NCBI GenBank assembly: GCA_024236015.1
Contig: JACKLK010000001.1
Location: 248,001-312,000, forward strand
Reading direction: 5' to 3'
DNA: 64,000 nt
From: Rhodoferax sp.
GTDB taxonomy: Bacteria; Pseudomonadota; Gammaproteobacteria; Burkholderiales; Burkholderiaceae_C
In this document: positions 25,702 to 35,191 of the stretch, piece by piece
How the letters are laid out: each line of letters opens with the position of its first letter
Numbering within the stretch: position 1 is the stretch's first letter
Program-made: the position numbers and the translations under genes
The notes under the pieces: generated by a model
What the model was told of the DNA's origin: nothing
Databases searched by the model: none
Seen by the model: only the letters and a program-made list of their open reading frames with translations

Positions 25702-27695
25702 GGTAACTGCCTGAATTCTCGCCGCAATGCGGCCAGGTCCGCGCCCTGCTGGCGGCGCGGGGCGTAGCGCATCGCTTCCAGGCGCAGCAGCCAGCGCACG
25801 ATCGCCTGCGTGCGGTCATCGTCCGGCCCCCAGCGCGCGCGCAGCAGATCGGCCATGGCGCGCGGCGGCGTGCTCGCGGCCAGCGGGGCGTCGTCGGCGG
25901 CGAGCCGGCGCCGGGCGTCGCGCAGCAGGCGCAGCCACGGGTCGTGCCGGCTGCGCTCCCACAGGGTCCAGGCGGCGCCGACCAGGCTGGACAACACGAT
26001 CAGCGCCAGCAACACGTAGCCCAGGTCCTCCCAGCTCGGCGATGCGAAGCCGATGTCCTTGAGCAGGTCCAGCTGTGTGGCCTGGCTGTAGTTCAGCACC
26101 CACTGGTTCCAGCGGTTGTTGACCGCCTCCCAGGCCGCGCGCAGGTTGAACCAGATCGCCGGGTTGACCGCCTCCATCGCACTGGCGATCACGTTGCGCG
26201 GTGCGCTCAGGCGCTGCAACGAGCCGATGCGTCCGGGCGAGACCGCGGCGGTCGGGTCGACCCGCACCCAGCCGCGGCCGGCCAGCCAGACCTCGGCCCA
26301 GGCATGCGCGTCGCTATGGCGCAAGGTCCAGTACCCGTCCAGTGCATTGATCTCGCCGCCCTGGTAGCCGGTGACGATACGCGCCGGAATGTCGAGCGCA
26401 CGCATCATGATCACGAAGGACGATGCGATGTGTTCGCAGAATCCGGTGCGCCGGTCGAACCAGAACTCGTCGGCGGTGTCGACGCCGTAGACGCCCGGCT
26501 CCAGCGTGTAGGTATAGCCCCCGGTGCGCAGGCGCTGCAGCACGGCTTCGATCAGCTGCGGTGCGTCGCCGGCCTGTTGCGCGTTGCGGCGCAACTCGGT
26601 GGCCCACTGCATGGTGCGTGGATTGAGTCCGGGTGGCAGCTCCAGGTAGTCCTGCAGCGCCGCGGTACGCCGCATCGGGCCAGCGCTGTAGTCGGTGTGG
26701 CTGCTGGCCGAATACCGCAGCAGCTCGGCCACCGGCCGGTCCGCCAGCCATTGCAGCTGGCGCGACATGCGCAGTTCCATGCCCTTGACGTCGGGCTTGT
26801 CCGCGGCGGCGTCGAGCACGAAGATCCAGGGCCGGTTGTGGGGCTCGAGCGTGACCTGGTAACGCACCGGCGCACCGCGCACCTGCAGGTCGGGTGCATC
26901 GCGCATGCGCTCGGGAAAACGCGAGCGCAGCGGTAACCATTGGCGTCCCTGCTGGGTCGACAGCACCGGGCCGCGGAAATACAGCTCGTTCTGGCGCGGC
27001 ACCGCATCGTCGAAGCGCACCCGCAACGCGATGCTGTCGTCCAGCGCCAGCTCGGCGATGGAGCCGACCTCCATCGTCGAGGACAGGCCGCTGCGCCCGG
27101 TCATGGCGTCGCCCGGCATGCCCCATAGCGGCGCCAGGCGCGGGAACAGCATGAACAGCACCAGCATGATGGGTGCGCCCAGCGCCGCCATGGTCAGCGC
27201 GGTCGCGGCGGCCTCGCGCAGGGGCGGCTTGCCCACCGGCATGTGGGTGTTGACCAGCGCCGTCAGCAGGCCCATCAGCGCGACCAGCATCGCGGCCGCC
27301 GTGGCCAGCGACTGCGAGAAGAAGAAGTTGGTCAGCATCGTGAAGAAGCTGAGGAAAAAAACGACGAAGGCGTCCCGGCGCGCGCGCAGCTCCAGCGTCT
27401 TGAGCGTGAGCAGCACGACCAGCAGGGTCACGCCGGCATCGCGACCGAGCACGGTGCGGTGGGTGAGCACGGTCGCGGCGATGGTCAGCGCCAGCAGGCC
27501 CAGCAACCACCAGCGCGAGGGCAGCGGACGCGCCTGCCAGGCCAGCACGCCGCGCCAGGTCAGCACCGCCAGCGCGAGCGCCGAACACCACAGCGGCAGC
27601 CGGCCCAGCTGCGGCACCAGCACCCAGGCGATGACCAGCAGCAGGAACAGGGTGTCGCGGGTGTCGCGCGGCAGGTGGCGCAAACGCTCGAGCAT
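25689..27695 (-). CDS. TgpA-family membrane transglutaminase (DUF3488)
   Basis: A 668-residue inner-membrane protein. Hydrophobic segments in the first 190 residues (FLLLVIAWVLVPQL, FFLSFFTMLTNFFFSQSLA and others) are followed by a periplasmic DUF3488-associated region and a transglutaminase core with Cys in TGFCEHIASS near 420, His in SDAHAWAEVW near 463 and Asp in RVDPTAAVSP near 479. One more membrane segment near 565 leads to a cytoplasmic tail. It resembles TgpA of Pseudomonas aeruginosa, where the gene is essential, although the substrate is uncertain. The ATG at 27695 (MLERLRH) lies 4 bases after the DUF58 stop; a longer frame from 27746 overlaps that gene and is less likely. Confidence 0.9.
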   Translation of the reverse strand: MLERLRHLPRDTRDTLFLLLVIAWVLVPQLGRLPLWCSALALAVLTWRGVLAWQARPLPSRWWLLGLLALTIAATVLTHRTVLGRDAGVTLLVVLLTLKTLELRARRDAFVVFFLSFFTMLTNFFFSQSLATAAAMLVALMGLLTALVNTHMPVGKPPLREAAATALTMAALGAPIMLVLFMLFPRLAPLWGMPGDAMTGRSGLSSTMEVGSIAELALDDSIALRVRFDDAVPRQNELYFRGPVLSTQQGRQWLPLRSRFPERMRDAPDLQVRGAPVRYQVTLEPHNRPWIFVLDAAADKPDVKGMELRMSRQLQWLADRPVAELLRYSASSHTDYSAGPMRRTAALQDYLELPPGLNPRTMQWATELRRNAQQAGDAPQLIEAVLQRLRTGGYTYTLEPGVYGVDTADEFWFDRRTGFCEHIASSFVIMMRALDIPARIVTGYQGGEINALDGYWTLRHSDAHAWAEVWLAGRGWVRVDPTAAVSPGRIGSLQRLSAPRNVIASAMEAVNPAIWFNLRAAWEAVNNRWNQWVLNYSQATQLDLLKDIGFASPSWEDLGYVLLALIVLSSLVGAAWTLWERSRHDPWLRLLRDARRRLAADDAPLAASTPPRAMADLLRARWGPDDDRTQAIVRWLLRLEAMRYAPRRQQGADLAALRREFRQLPWPR

Positions 27696-27699
27696 CGTG

Positions 27700-28755
27700 T
27701 CAACGCCCCTGGTCGTTGTGCGGGGCGCCCGCATCGGCCGTGCCATGGACGGCCAGCGCCTCGAGGCAGCGCCGCTTGTGCGCCTCGCCGCTGGCCGGCG
27801 CGATCTCGCGCGCGCCCAGCCGCAGGCCGTATTCCAGGTCCTGCTTGTCGGCGGCCAGCACCCAGGCGCACAGGCGTGCGATCGCGTGTTCGAGCGGCGC
27901 GCCGGTCACGGACGGCGAGGCGGCCACGCCGGTGTTGGCCAGGTCCAGCCACAAGGTGTGCCGCTGTGCCTGGTGGGTATCGCGGCTGACCAGCTCGTCG
28001 GCCTTGGCCAGCTTCTTCCATACGACCAGCTTGAGCGGGTCGCCGCGCTGGTAGCTGCGCACGCCGTCGAACTCGCCGCTGGCGCGTGCCATGCGGGCCG
28101 CGGCCGCGCCGCCGGAGCGGGGTTCGCCCTCGGGCAGTGGCGGCGGCCAGGTCTCCGGCGCGGGATAGACCAGCACCCGGGACGCCGGCCGCCAGATGGT
28201 CCAGACCCGGAACGTGCCCAGCGGAAACCGTGTCTCGGCGGTGAGCGTCGGGATCGGCTGCAGGCCGCGGCGCGAGGGCTTGAAGGCCACATGGACGGTT
28301 GCGCGACCCTGGCCCGGCACATCGGTCCAGATCCAGTGCCCGCTGCCCAGCACGCTCAGGCCGATGCCATGGCGCACGCGCTTGCGCGTGCTGACCAGGT
28401 CGATGCTGATCGTGGTGTTGCTGCCCATGAAGCCGGGGTCGACCGGTTGCAGCTGCAGCGTCAGGCCGCGCAAGGTGCCGTGGCACAGGTGCATGCCGAC
28501 CAGGGCGCTGCCCGCGAGCAGGAAGGTCAGCAGGTAACCCAGGTTGAGCTGGTAGTTGATCGAGCCCACCAGCAGCACCAGCAGCGTGGCCGCCAGCATG
28601 AAGCCCGGGCGGGTCGGCAGGATATAGACGTTGCGCTGGGTCAGCAGCGTGACGTCACGGCGCGGCAGGCGCGACGTGAACCATTGGCGGAACCGGGCGC
28701 GGGCATGGGCGAACGGGCTTCGCAACGGATGGGGCAGGGGTTGCGCCAGGTCCAT
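27700..28755 (-). CDS. DUF58 domain protein
   Basis: A 351-residue protein with two membrane segments (about residues 50-90, PGFMLAATLLVLLVGSI and LGYLLTFLLAGSALVGMHL) and the DUF58 signature RSYQRGDPLKLVVWKKLAK in the C-terminal von Willebrand-like part. DUF58 proteins are encoded between MoxR ATPases and transglutaminases and probably form a complex with MoxR; no enzymatic role is established. It lies 18 bases after moxR and 4 before tgpA. Confidence 0.92.
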   Translation of the reverse strand: MDLAQPLPHPLRSPFAHARARFRQWFTSRLPRRDVTLLTQRNVYILPTRPGFMLAATLLVLLVGSINYQLNLGYLLTFLLAGSALVGMHLCHGTLRGLTLQLQPVDPGFMGSNTTISIDLVSTRKRVRHGIGLSVLGSGHWIWTDVPGQGRATVHVAFKPSRRGLQPIPTLTAETRFPLGTFRVWTIWRPASRVLVYPAPETWPPPLPEGEPRSGGAAAARMARASGEFDGVRSYQRGDPLKLVVWKKLAKADELVSRDTHQAQRHTLWLDLANTGVAASPSVTGAPLEHAIARLCAWVLAADKQDLEYGLRLGAREIAPASGEAHKRRCLEALAVHGTADAGAPHNDQGR

Positions 28756-28773
28756 GGCGGTGGATCTTCTTTC

Positions 28774-29694
<921 letters not shown>

Positions 29695-29735
29695 GGCATG
29701 ACGTTACCCGAAAATCGCGACCGCACTTCGACGCC

Positions 29736-30689
29736 ATGAACAAGACCGGATACTTCACCCATCCCTCGTGCCGTCAGCATGAAATGGGTCGCGGCCACCC
29801 TGAATGCCCGGAGCGGCTCGATGCGATCGAAGACCGCCTGCTGATCTCGGGCCTGGATGTCGCCCTCGATCGGCGCGAGGCGCCCGCCGCACCGCTGGCC
29901 GACATCGAGCTGGCCCACGACCGGATGTTCGTCGCGTCGCTGCGCGGCCTGACCGACGAGTTGCGCGACGAGATCGATGCCGGAGGCCCGCAACACGCCC
30001 AGGTCGATCCCGATACCGCCCTGAACGTGTTCACCTGGGATGCCGCACTCAACGCCGCCGGCGCCGCCATTGCCGCCACCGACGCGGTCATGGCCGGCGA
30101 ACTCGAAAACGCGTTCTGCGCCGTGCGCCCGCCCGGCCACCATGCCTGCCGCAGCCAGGCCATGGGCTTTTGCTTCTTCAACAACGTGGCGGTGGCGGCC
30201 AAGTACGCGCTGCAGCGCCACGGGCTCAAGCGGGTGGCCATCGTCGACTTCGACGTGCACCACGGCAATGGCACCGAAGACATCGTGGCCGGCGATCCGC
30301 GCATCCTGATGGTCAGTTTCTACCAGCATCCGTTCTATCCGCATGGCGGGTCGAAGTCGAATGCGGGCAACCTGGTCAACCTGCCGGTGCCGGCCTATAC
30401 CAAGGGCCCGGAAGTGCGCGAACTGGTCGAACACGGCTGGATCCCGCGCCTCGAGGAGCACCGGCCCGAGATGATCTTCATCAGCGCCGGCTTCGACGCC
30501 CATCGCGAGGACGACATGGGCCAGATGGGCCTGGTCGAGCAGGACTACGCCTGGATTACGCAACGCATCAAGGACGTGGCCCGGCGCCATGCCCGCGGCC
30601 GCATCGTGTCCTGCCTGGAAGGCGGCTACAACCTCAGTGCACTGGGCCGCAGCGTGGAGGCCCATCTGCGGGTGCTGGCCGACGTCTGA
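29736..30689 (+). CDS. Histone deacetylase-family amidohydrolase
   Basis: A 317-residue zinc deacetylase of the HDAC/acetylpolyamine amidohydrolase family. Visible motifs are GRGHPECPERLDAI, the active-site PPGHHACRSQAMGFCFFNN, the zinc ligands in VDFDVHHGNGTED, and SAGFDAHREDDMG. Bacterial members remove acetyl groups from polyamines or other small amides, and some act on acetylated proteins. The substrate here is undetermined. The chosen ATG (MNKTGYFTHPSC) matches the family start; the frame is open further upstream but overlaps moxR. Confidence 0.92.
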   Translation: MNKTGYFTHPSCRQHEMGRGHPECPERLDAIEDRLLISGLDVALDRREAPAAPLADIELAHDRMFVASLRGLTDELRDEIDAGGPQHAQVDPDTALNVFTWDAALNAAGAAIAATDAVMAGELENAFCAVRPPGHHACRSQAMGFCFFNNVAVAAKYALQRHGLKRVAIVDFDVHHGNGTEDIVAGDPRILMVSFYQHPFYPHGGSKSNAGNLVNLPVPAYTKGPEVRELVEHGWIPRLEEHRPEMIFISAGFDAHREDDMGQMGLVEQDYAWITQRIKDVARRHARGRIVSCLEGGYNLSALGRSVEAHLRVLADV

Positions 30690-30758
30690 GTTTTTTTGGG
30701 GCCCATCACGATCGTCATGGCGGAACGATGAGCCACTGGCCATGCCGGGCTGCTGGCC

Positions 30759-30800
30759 AATACCCGTCAGGCGGACAGCGCCGGTGGGATCAGGCCGGCG
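30759..30800. repeat. 42-bp direct repeat, copy 1
   Basis: Shares GCCGGTGGG(A/G)TCAGGCCGGCG and the preceding GTCAGGCG segment with copy 2 at 31094-31135, with only a handful of differences. Confidence 0.75.
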
Positions 30801-30827
30801 GGGTACTCTGCTCCGCGAATGTCCCCC

Positions 30828-30848
30828 GCGGCGGGCTGCGCCCGCCGC
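30828..30848. repeat. Perfect 9-bp stem hairpin
   Basis: GCGGCGGGC, then TGC, then GCCCGCCGC. It lies in the repeat block after the deacetylase gene and is not followed by a T-run. Confidence 0.7.
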
Positions 30849-30933
30849 TCCTCCTTTATTTCGCTACGCAGAGCACCCCACCGTCCTGATCCTGCTGCGT
30901 TAACAGTACGCGGAGAACTACTGCCGTTGCCCA

Positions 30934-31038
30934 GGCCAGGCGAGGCGGGTGGGGGGCGCAGTGAAGTAAAGGGGGAATCGATGGGCGCAGCCCATCGAGG
31001 AGGACATGAACGGAGCCCCCCACCCACCTCGCTTGGCC
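30934..31038. repeat. Long inverted repeat enclosing a small hairpin
   Basis: The arms 30934-30957 and 31015-31038 are complementary over 24 bases with two mismatches. The centre contains the perfect hairpin at 30979-30997. Transcribed RNA would fold into a branched stem. Confidence 0.7.
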
Positions 31039-31093
31039 CACCACTGCCGTTACGCCGAAGCAAGCAACCACGGTCTTTGCCAGCCCGAAGGCT

Positions 31094-31135
31094 AATCCCG
31101 GTCAGGCGAACAACGCCGGTGGGGTCAGGCCGGCG
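31094..31135. repeat. 42-bp direct repeat, copy 2
   Basis: Second copy of the repeat at 30759-30800; it ends 21 bases before the stop codon of dctM. Confidence 0.75.
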
Positions 31136-31156
31136 CCAGGGCCGAATGAACCGCAA

Positions 31157-32449
31157 CTACTGCATGAACGATGGCAGCCACAGGCTCAGGATCGGGAACG
31201 CCACCAGCACGATCAGCATCAGCACCTGCACCACGACAAAGGGCCACACGCCCTTGAAGATGGTGCCCAGCCGCACGCCGGGCAGCAGCGTGTTGAGTAC
31301 GAACAGGTTCATGCCTACCGGTGGCGAGATCAGGCCGATCTGGATCACCATGACGATCAGCACGCCGAACCAGACCGGGTCGAACCCCAGGCTCACGACG
31401 ATGGGGAAAAACAGCGGAATCGTCAGCAGCACCATGCTGAGCTCTTCCATCACCGTGCCGAGCAGCACGTAGATCACCATCATGGCCGCGACGATCATCG
31501 GCGGCGACAGGCCCAGGTGGGTGATCCATTCCTTCAAGTCGCCGGGCATGGACGTGAAATTGACGAAGTTCGCGAACACCGTGGCGGCGATCAGCAGCGT
31601 GAACAGCATCGCCGTGGTGCGCGCCGACTCGACCAGGATCTCGAACAGCGTCTTCCAGGTCAGCGCGCGCCGCGCCAGCGCGAACAGGAAGGCGCCGGAG
31701 GCGCCGATGCCCGCGCCTTCGGTGGCCGTGAAGACGCCGCCGTAGATGCCGCCGAGCACCACCACGACCAGCAGCAGCACGCCCCAGATGCCGCGCACCG
31801 CCGCCAGGCGTTCGGACCAGGTCGACTTCTCGCCCGGTGGCGCGTGTTCGGGATCGCGCGAGGTGACGATGACCACGGCGACCATCATCGCCAGCGCGGT
31901 CAGCAGGCCGGGCAGTACCCCGGCGGCGAACAACTTGCCGATGTTGGTCTCGGTCACGATGCCGTAGATCACCATGATGGTCGAGGGCGGGATCATGATG
32001 CCCAGCGTGCCGCCGGCGGCCATGACACCGGTCGACAGGGACTCGCTGTAGCCGAGCTTCTGCATCGACGGGTAGGCGACCTTGCTCATGGTCGCGGCGG
32101 TGGCGATGGACGAGCCGCAGATGGCGCCGAAACCGGCGCAGGCGGCAATGGTGGCGTGGGCCAGGCCGCCGCGCAGGTGGCCGATGAACACGAAGGCGGC
32201 GCGGAACAGCTCATGCGCCAGGCCCGCGCGGGCGACGAAGTTGCCCATCAGGATGAACAGCGGGATCACCGACAGCGTGTATGCGAAGCCGGTCTCGTAC
32301 ACCACCTGCGAGGTGCTGTAGAACGCGGCCGGCCAGCTGCGCGTCAGGCCCATGCCGACGACGCCGACGATGCCCATCGCAAAGGCAAGCGGCACCCGCA
32401 GGAAGGCCAGCAAGAAGATGGCGCCGAAACCCAGCAGTGCCTCGGTCAT
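31157..32449 (-). CDS. dctM: TRAP transporter large permease DctM
   Basis: A 430-residue membrane subunit with about twelve hydrophobic segments and typical DctM motifs: FAMGIVGVVGMGLTRSW, CGSSIATAATMSKVAYPSM, GGTLGIMIPPSTIMVIYGI and GLISPPVGMNLFVLN. It imports a carboxylate using the sodium gradient together with DctQ and the periplasmic DctP. The ATG at 32449 overlaps the end of dctQ by four bases (ATGA), which fixes the start; sequence upstream in this frame is the dctQ gene read out of frame. Confidence 0.94.
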   Translation of the reverse strand: MTEALLGFGAIFLLAFLRVPLAFAMGIVGVVGMGLTRSWPAAFYSTSQVVYETGFAYTLSVIPLFILMGNFVARAGLAHELFRAAFVFIGHLRGGLAHATIAACAGFGAICGSSIATAATMSKVAYPSMQKLGYSESLSTGVMAAGGTLGIMIPPSTIMVIYGIVTETNIGKLFAAGVLPGLLTALAMMVAVVIVTSRDPEHAPPGEKSTWSERLAAVRGIWGVLLLVVVVLGGIYGGVFTATEGAGIGASGAFLFALARRALTWKTLFEILVESARTTAMLFTLLIAATVFANFVNFTSMPGDLKEWITHLGLSPPMIVAAMMVIYVLLGTVMEELSMVLLTIPLFFPIVVSLGFDPVWFGVLIVMVIQIGLISPPVGMNLFVLNTLLPGVRLGTIFKGVWPFVVVQVLMLIVLVAFPILSLWLPSFMQ

Positions 32450-32934
32450 GGTGTGTCGCCCCCGTGTGGCGCCGGAGCGTCGGGGCGCCGCAACACGAAT
32501 CGCAGCAGGTGCACCAGGCCGGTCAGGCCGCACAACACCGACATGCCGTAGATGAACGGTGCCTTGAGCAGCTTGAGCTGGGCCGTGGTTTCGCCGGATT
32601 CGGCGAACTCGCCCGCGGTGCGCCACATCAGGTAGGCCAGCGCCATCAGCAATGCGCCGCACACCAGGTTGACCAGCATGGTCTGTACCCGCCGCAGCAG
32701 CGGCGACAGGACATGGTCGAGCGAGTCGAACACCACGTGTTCGCGCCGGATGGATACCAGCGGCAAGGCGGCGAAGATCACGATGACCATCAACAGCTCG
32801 GTCACCTCCAGCGAGCCGGGAATCGACGCCGAAGCGAACTTGCGGCCACCGACGTCGAAGAAGGTCAGGACCATGATGGCAAACAGCGCTGCGGCGGCCA
32901 ATGCGCCGCACGCCCATTCGAAGATTCGGTTCAC
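32446..32934 (-). CDS. dctQ: TRAP transporter small permease DctQ
   Basis: A small permease of about 162 residues with four hydrophobic segments (CGALAAAALFAIMVLTFFD, LEVTELLMVIVIFAALPLV, TMLVNLVCGALLMALAYLM, LKAPFIYGMSVLCGLTGLV). A longer version starting with ATG at 32982 is possible, but that ATG lies inside the terminator hairpin after dctP and has no ribosome site; GTG at 32934 (VNRIFEW) gives the usual short N-terminus. Neither start has a good Shine-Dalgarno sequence. It is coupled to dctM through an ATGA overlap. Confidence 0.82.
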   Translation of the reverse strand: MNRIFEWACGALAAAALFAIMVLTFFDVGGRKFASASIPGSLEVTELLMVIVIFAALPLVSIRREHVVFDSLDHVLSPLLRRVQTMLVNLVCGALLMALAYLMWRTAGEFAESGETTAQLKLLKAPFIYGMSVLCGLTGLVHLLRFVLRRPDAPAPHGGDTP

Positions 32935-32955
32935 GGGGAAAGGCCGGATGGGGTC

Positions 32956-32992
32956 AAAAAAAATGCGGCCCTCATTGTGCATGAGGCCGCAT
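32956..32992 (-). terminator. Rho-independent terminator between dctP and dctQ
   Basis: Read on the minus strand, a 12-bp stem (ATGCGGCCTCAT with its complement, one bulged base) and a loop of about 5 bases are followed by eight T residues. It begins 40 bases after the dctP stop and precedes dctQ in the same operon, so it would reduce permease expression relative to the binding protein. Confidence 0.85.
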
Positions 32993-33031
32993 CCAGGCCG
33001 GGCCGGCGGTCATCCGGTTGCCGGCCGTGCG

Positions 33032-34048
33032 TCATTTCTCCTGGCGGGCGATCTCGGCGCGGAAGTCGGCCAGCACCTTGGCGGCGTCCTTCAGGCCGGC
33101 CGCCTGGGCATCGTTGACCCACTTGGCTTCGAGACCGGCGGTCCTGGCCTTGACGTCGGCGACGAATTTGGCGTCGGCCTTGGTGATCTGCACGCCGTTG
33201 GCCTGCATCAGCGCCGTGGCACGCAGGTCGACCTTGTCCCAGGCACGGCCGAACATGCGGGCATAGACCTCACCCGAGACGGCGTCGATCGCCTTCTTCT
33301 CGTCGGCGCTGAGCTTGTCGTAACGCGCCTGGTTCATGATGGCGACGAAGCTGGTGTTGTACAGGCCGCCGGGGAAGGTGGTCGCATGGCGGACGATCTT
33401 GTCGATCTTGAACGACTCGGTGGACTCGGCCGGGAACAAGGTGCCGTCCATCACGCCGCCGGACAGCAGTTCGTAGGATTCGGGGGCGGGCTTGAGCGTG
33501 ACATTCATGCCCAGGGTCTTGGAGATCTCGTTGACCATGCCGCCGCCGACGCGGAACTTCAGGCCGCTGAGGTCGTCGACATTGGTGATCGGCCGCTTGG
33601 TGTTGAACACGATGCCGGGGCCGTGCGTGAACAGGGTCAGCACCTTCACACCCTGGTGTTCCTTGTTGAACTCGGGGTGTTTGGCCGCGATCTTGTTGAA
33701 GGCCACGGAGATCGACTCGGCGCTGTTGCCCAGGAACGGGAATTCCGCCATCTGCGCGAGCACGAAGCGGCCCGGCGTGTAGCCGTGCACGGTGTAGGAG
33801 ACGTCGGCCAGGCCGTTCTTGACGGCATCGAAGGTGCCGGGAGGGGCCGACACGCCGCGCGGCAGGATGTTGCACTTCATCTTGCCGGCCGTGTTCTTCT
33901 CGAGCAGGTCGCACCAGTCCTTCTGCGTGGAGCTCAGCGCGTGGCTGGGTGGCAGCCAGGACGATACCGTCAGGACGGTCTGTGCACCGGCGAGGCTGGC
34001 AAAGCAGCCGGCAGCGACGGCGAGGGCGGTGAAGGCGAAACGTTTCAT
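33032..34048 (-). CDS. dctP: TRAP transporter substrate-binding protein DctP
   Basis: A 338-residue periplasmic binding protein with a signal peptide (KRFAFTALAVAAGCFASLAGA, cut before QTVL). Family features are TVSSWLPPSHALSSTQKDW, DVSYTVHGYTPGRF, and the region around DDLSGLKFRVGGGMVNEI that includes the conserved arginine binding the ligand carboxylate. It is the first gene of dctPQM, with its stop followed by a strong terminator. The ligand is not predictable; the FPGGLYNTSF segment suggests the subgroup seen next to fatty-acid or aromatic catabolism genes only by context. Confidence 0.93.
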   Translation of the reverse strand: MKRFAFTALAVAAGCFASLAGAQTVLTVSSWLPPSHALSSTQKDWCDLLEKNTAGKMKCNILPRGVSAPPGTFDAVKNGLADVSYTVHGYTPGRFVLAQMAEFPFLGNSAESISVAFNKIAAKHPEFNKEHQGVKVLTLFTHGPGIVFNTKRPITNVDDLSGLKFRVGGGMVNEISKTLGMNVTLKPAPESYELLSGGVMDGTLFPAESTESFKIDKIVRHATTFPGGLYNTSFVAIMNQARYDKLSADEKKAIDAVSGEVYARMFGRAWDKVDLRATALMQANGVQITKADAKFVADVKARTAGLEAKWVNDAQAAGLKDAAKVLADFRAEIARQEK

Positions 34049-34361
34049 GGTTCAGGAACTCCGAAGGAATGCGAAAGTCGCCCGAATATAGGCCCGATGA
34101 CGGTGCTTGTCTGTCCATGGAAACCCGCACGCTGGCCGCCGTGCGGGCCGTCGACGGCGCGGCTCTACAATGCCGGTCACGGAAAAGCACGACCGTTCTA
34201 TTCATCAGGCCTTGTGCGTGTCGTCGCGGTGCCCGTGCCTGTCGCACGGGCGAAGTCCGCGCGGCGGATGCCCCGCATAGAATGGTGCGTTTTCCTTCGG
34301 GCCCCATCGGACCGGAGCCGCTTTCCCATCAATCGATCTAACAAGCAATGGAGTCGCAACA
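34049..34361. other. Divergent intergenic region dctP/etfB
   Basis: 313 bases without a gene. Two sequences resemble -10 boxes on the plus strand, TACAAT at 34166-34171 and TAGAAT at 34278-34283, but neither has a convincing -35 element at the right distance. GGAG lies 11 bases before the etfB ATG. I see no repeat or operator I can defend. Confidence 0.5.
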
Positions 34362-35111
34362 ATGAAGGTACTGGTGCCTGTGAAGCGCGTCGTGGACTAC
34401 AACGTCAAGGTGCGCGTCAAATCCGACGGCAGTGGCGTGGATATCGCCAACGTCAAGATGAGCATGAATCCGTTCGACGAGATTGCCATCGAGGAGGCGG
34501 TCCGCCTGCGCGAGAAAGGTGTTGCGACCGAGGTGATCGCGGTGTCCTGCGGTGTGTTGCAGTGCCAGGAAACGCTGCGCACGGCCATGGCCATCGGCGC
34601 CGACCGCGCCATCCTGGTCGAGACGGCCGAGGAACTGCAGCCGCTGGCCGTGGCCAAGCTGCTCAAGGCCCTGGTCGAGAAGGAGCAGCCCGGCCTGGTG
34701 ATCCTGGGCAAGCAGGCGATCGACGACGACTGCAACCAGACCGGCCAGATGCTGGCCGCATTGTGCGACCTGCCGCAGGCGACATTCGCCAGCAAGGTCG
34801 AGGTCGCCGACGGCAAGGCCAGCGTCACGCGCGAGGTCGACGGCGGCCTGGAGACGGTGTCGATCACGCTGCCGGCCATCGTCACCACCGACCTGCGCCT
34901 GAACGAGCCGCGTTACGTGACCCTGCCCAACATCATGAAGGCCAAGAAGAAGCAGCTCGACAACGTCAAGCCGGCCGACCTGGGCGTGGACATCAAGGCC
35001 CACATCAAGACCCTGAAGGTCTCCGAGCCCCCGCAACGCGCCGCCGGCATCAAGGTGCCCGACGTCGCCACGCTGGTCGACAAGCTGAAGAACGAAGCGA
35101 AGGTCATCTGA
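34362..35111 (+). CDS. etfB: Electron transfer flavoprotein beta subunit
   Basis: A 249-residue ETF beta subunit, starting MKVLVPVKRVVDYNVKVRVK and containing SMNPFDEIAIEEAVRLREKG, GADRAILVE and the AMP-binding-type ILGKQAIDDDCNQTGQMLA. The C-terminal recognition loop region (RYVTLPNIMKAKKKQ) contacts partner dehydrogenases. ETF carries electrons from acyl-CoA and other dehydrogenases to ETF:quinone oxidoreductase. It is followed by etfA and, after a terminator, by an acyl-CoA dehydrogenase gene that is an obvious electron donor. Confidence 0.97.
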   Translation: MKVLVPVKRVVDYNVKVRVKSDGSGVDIANVKMSMNPFDEIAIEEAVRLREKGVATEVIAVSCGVLQCQETLRTAMAIGADRAILVETAEELQPLAVAKLLKALVEKEQPGLVILGKQAIDDDCNQTGQMLAALCDLPQATFASKVEVADGKASVTREVDGGLETVSITLPAIVTTDLRLNEPRYVTLPNIMKAKKKQLDNVKPADLGVDIKAHIKTLKVSEPPQRAAGIKVPDVATLVDKLKNEAKVI

Positions 35112-35191
35112 CAGCCGTACCCGGCAAGCATGTCCGCTTCCGTGTCAGGCCGCAAAGCCCTGGCACCCACCGATTAATGGAGATTTGATTC

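Larger units (their letters stand above)
30690..31156. other. Non-coding block with a 42-bp direct repeat and nested hairpins
   Basis: No protein-like frame is seen here. A 42-base near-identical direct repeat (30759-30800 and 31094-31135) brackets three hairpins: a 9-bp stem with a 3-base loop at 30828-30848, long arms at 30934-30957 and 31015-31038 pairing over 24 bases with two mismatches, and inside them CGATGGGC-GCA-GCCCATCG at 30979-30997. The base composition and purine runs differ from the neighbouring genes. It resembles a family of extragenic repeats or a non-autonomous mobile remnant; I cannot name it. Confidence 0.6.

Noticed and set aside
30767..31156. 129-codon minus-strand frame in the repeat block
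   Set aside because: It is built from the direct repeats and hairpins and shows no protein-like sequence.
32935..32982. ATG 32982 as the start of dctQ
   Set aside because: The codon lies in the terminator hairpin, has no ribosome site and adds a charged, non-family N-terminus. GTG 32934 is preferred, though not certain.
34166..34283. Promoters for etfB at TACAAT and TAGAAT
   Set aside because: No acceptable -35 box at 16-18 bases from either, so not listed as promoters.
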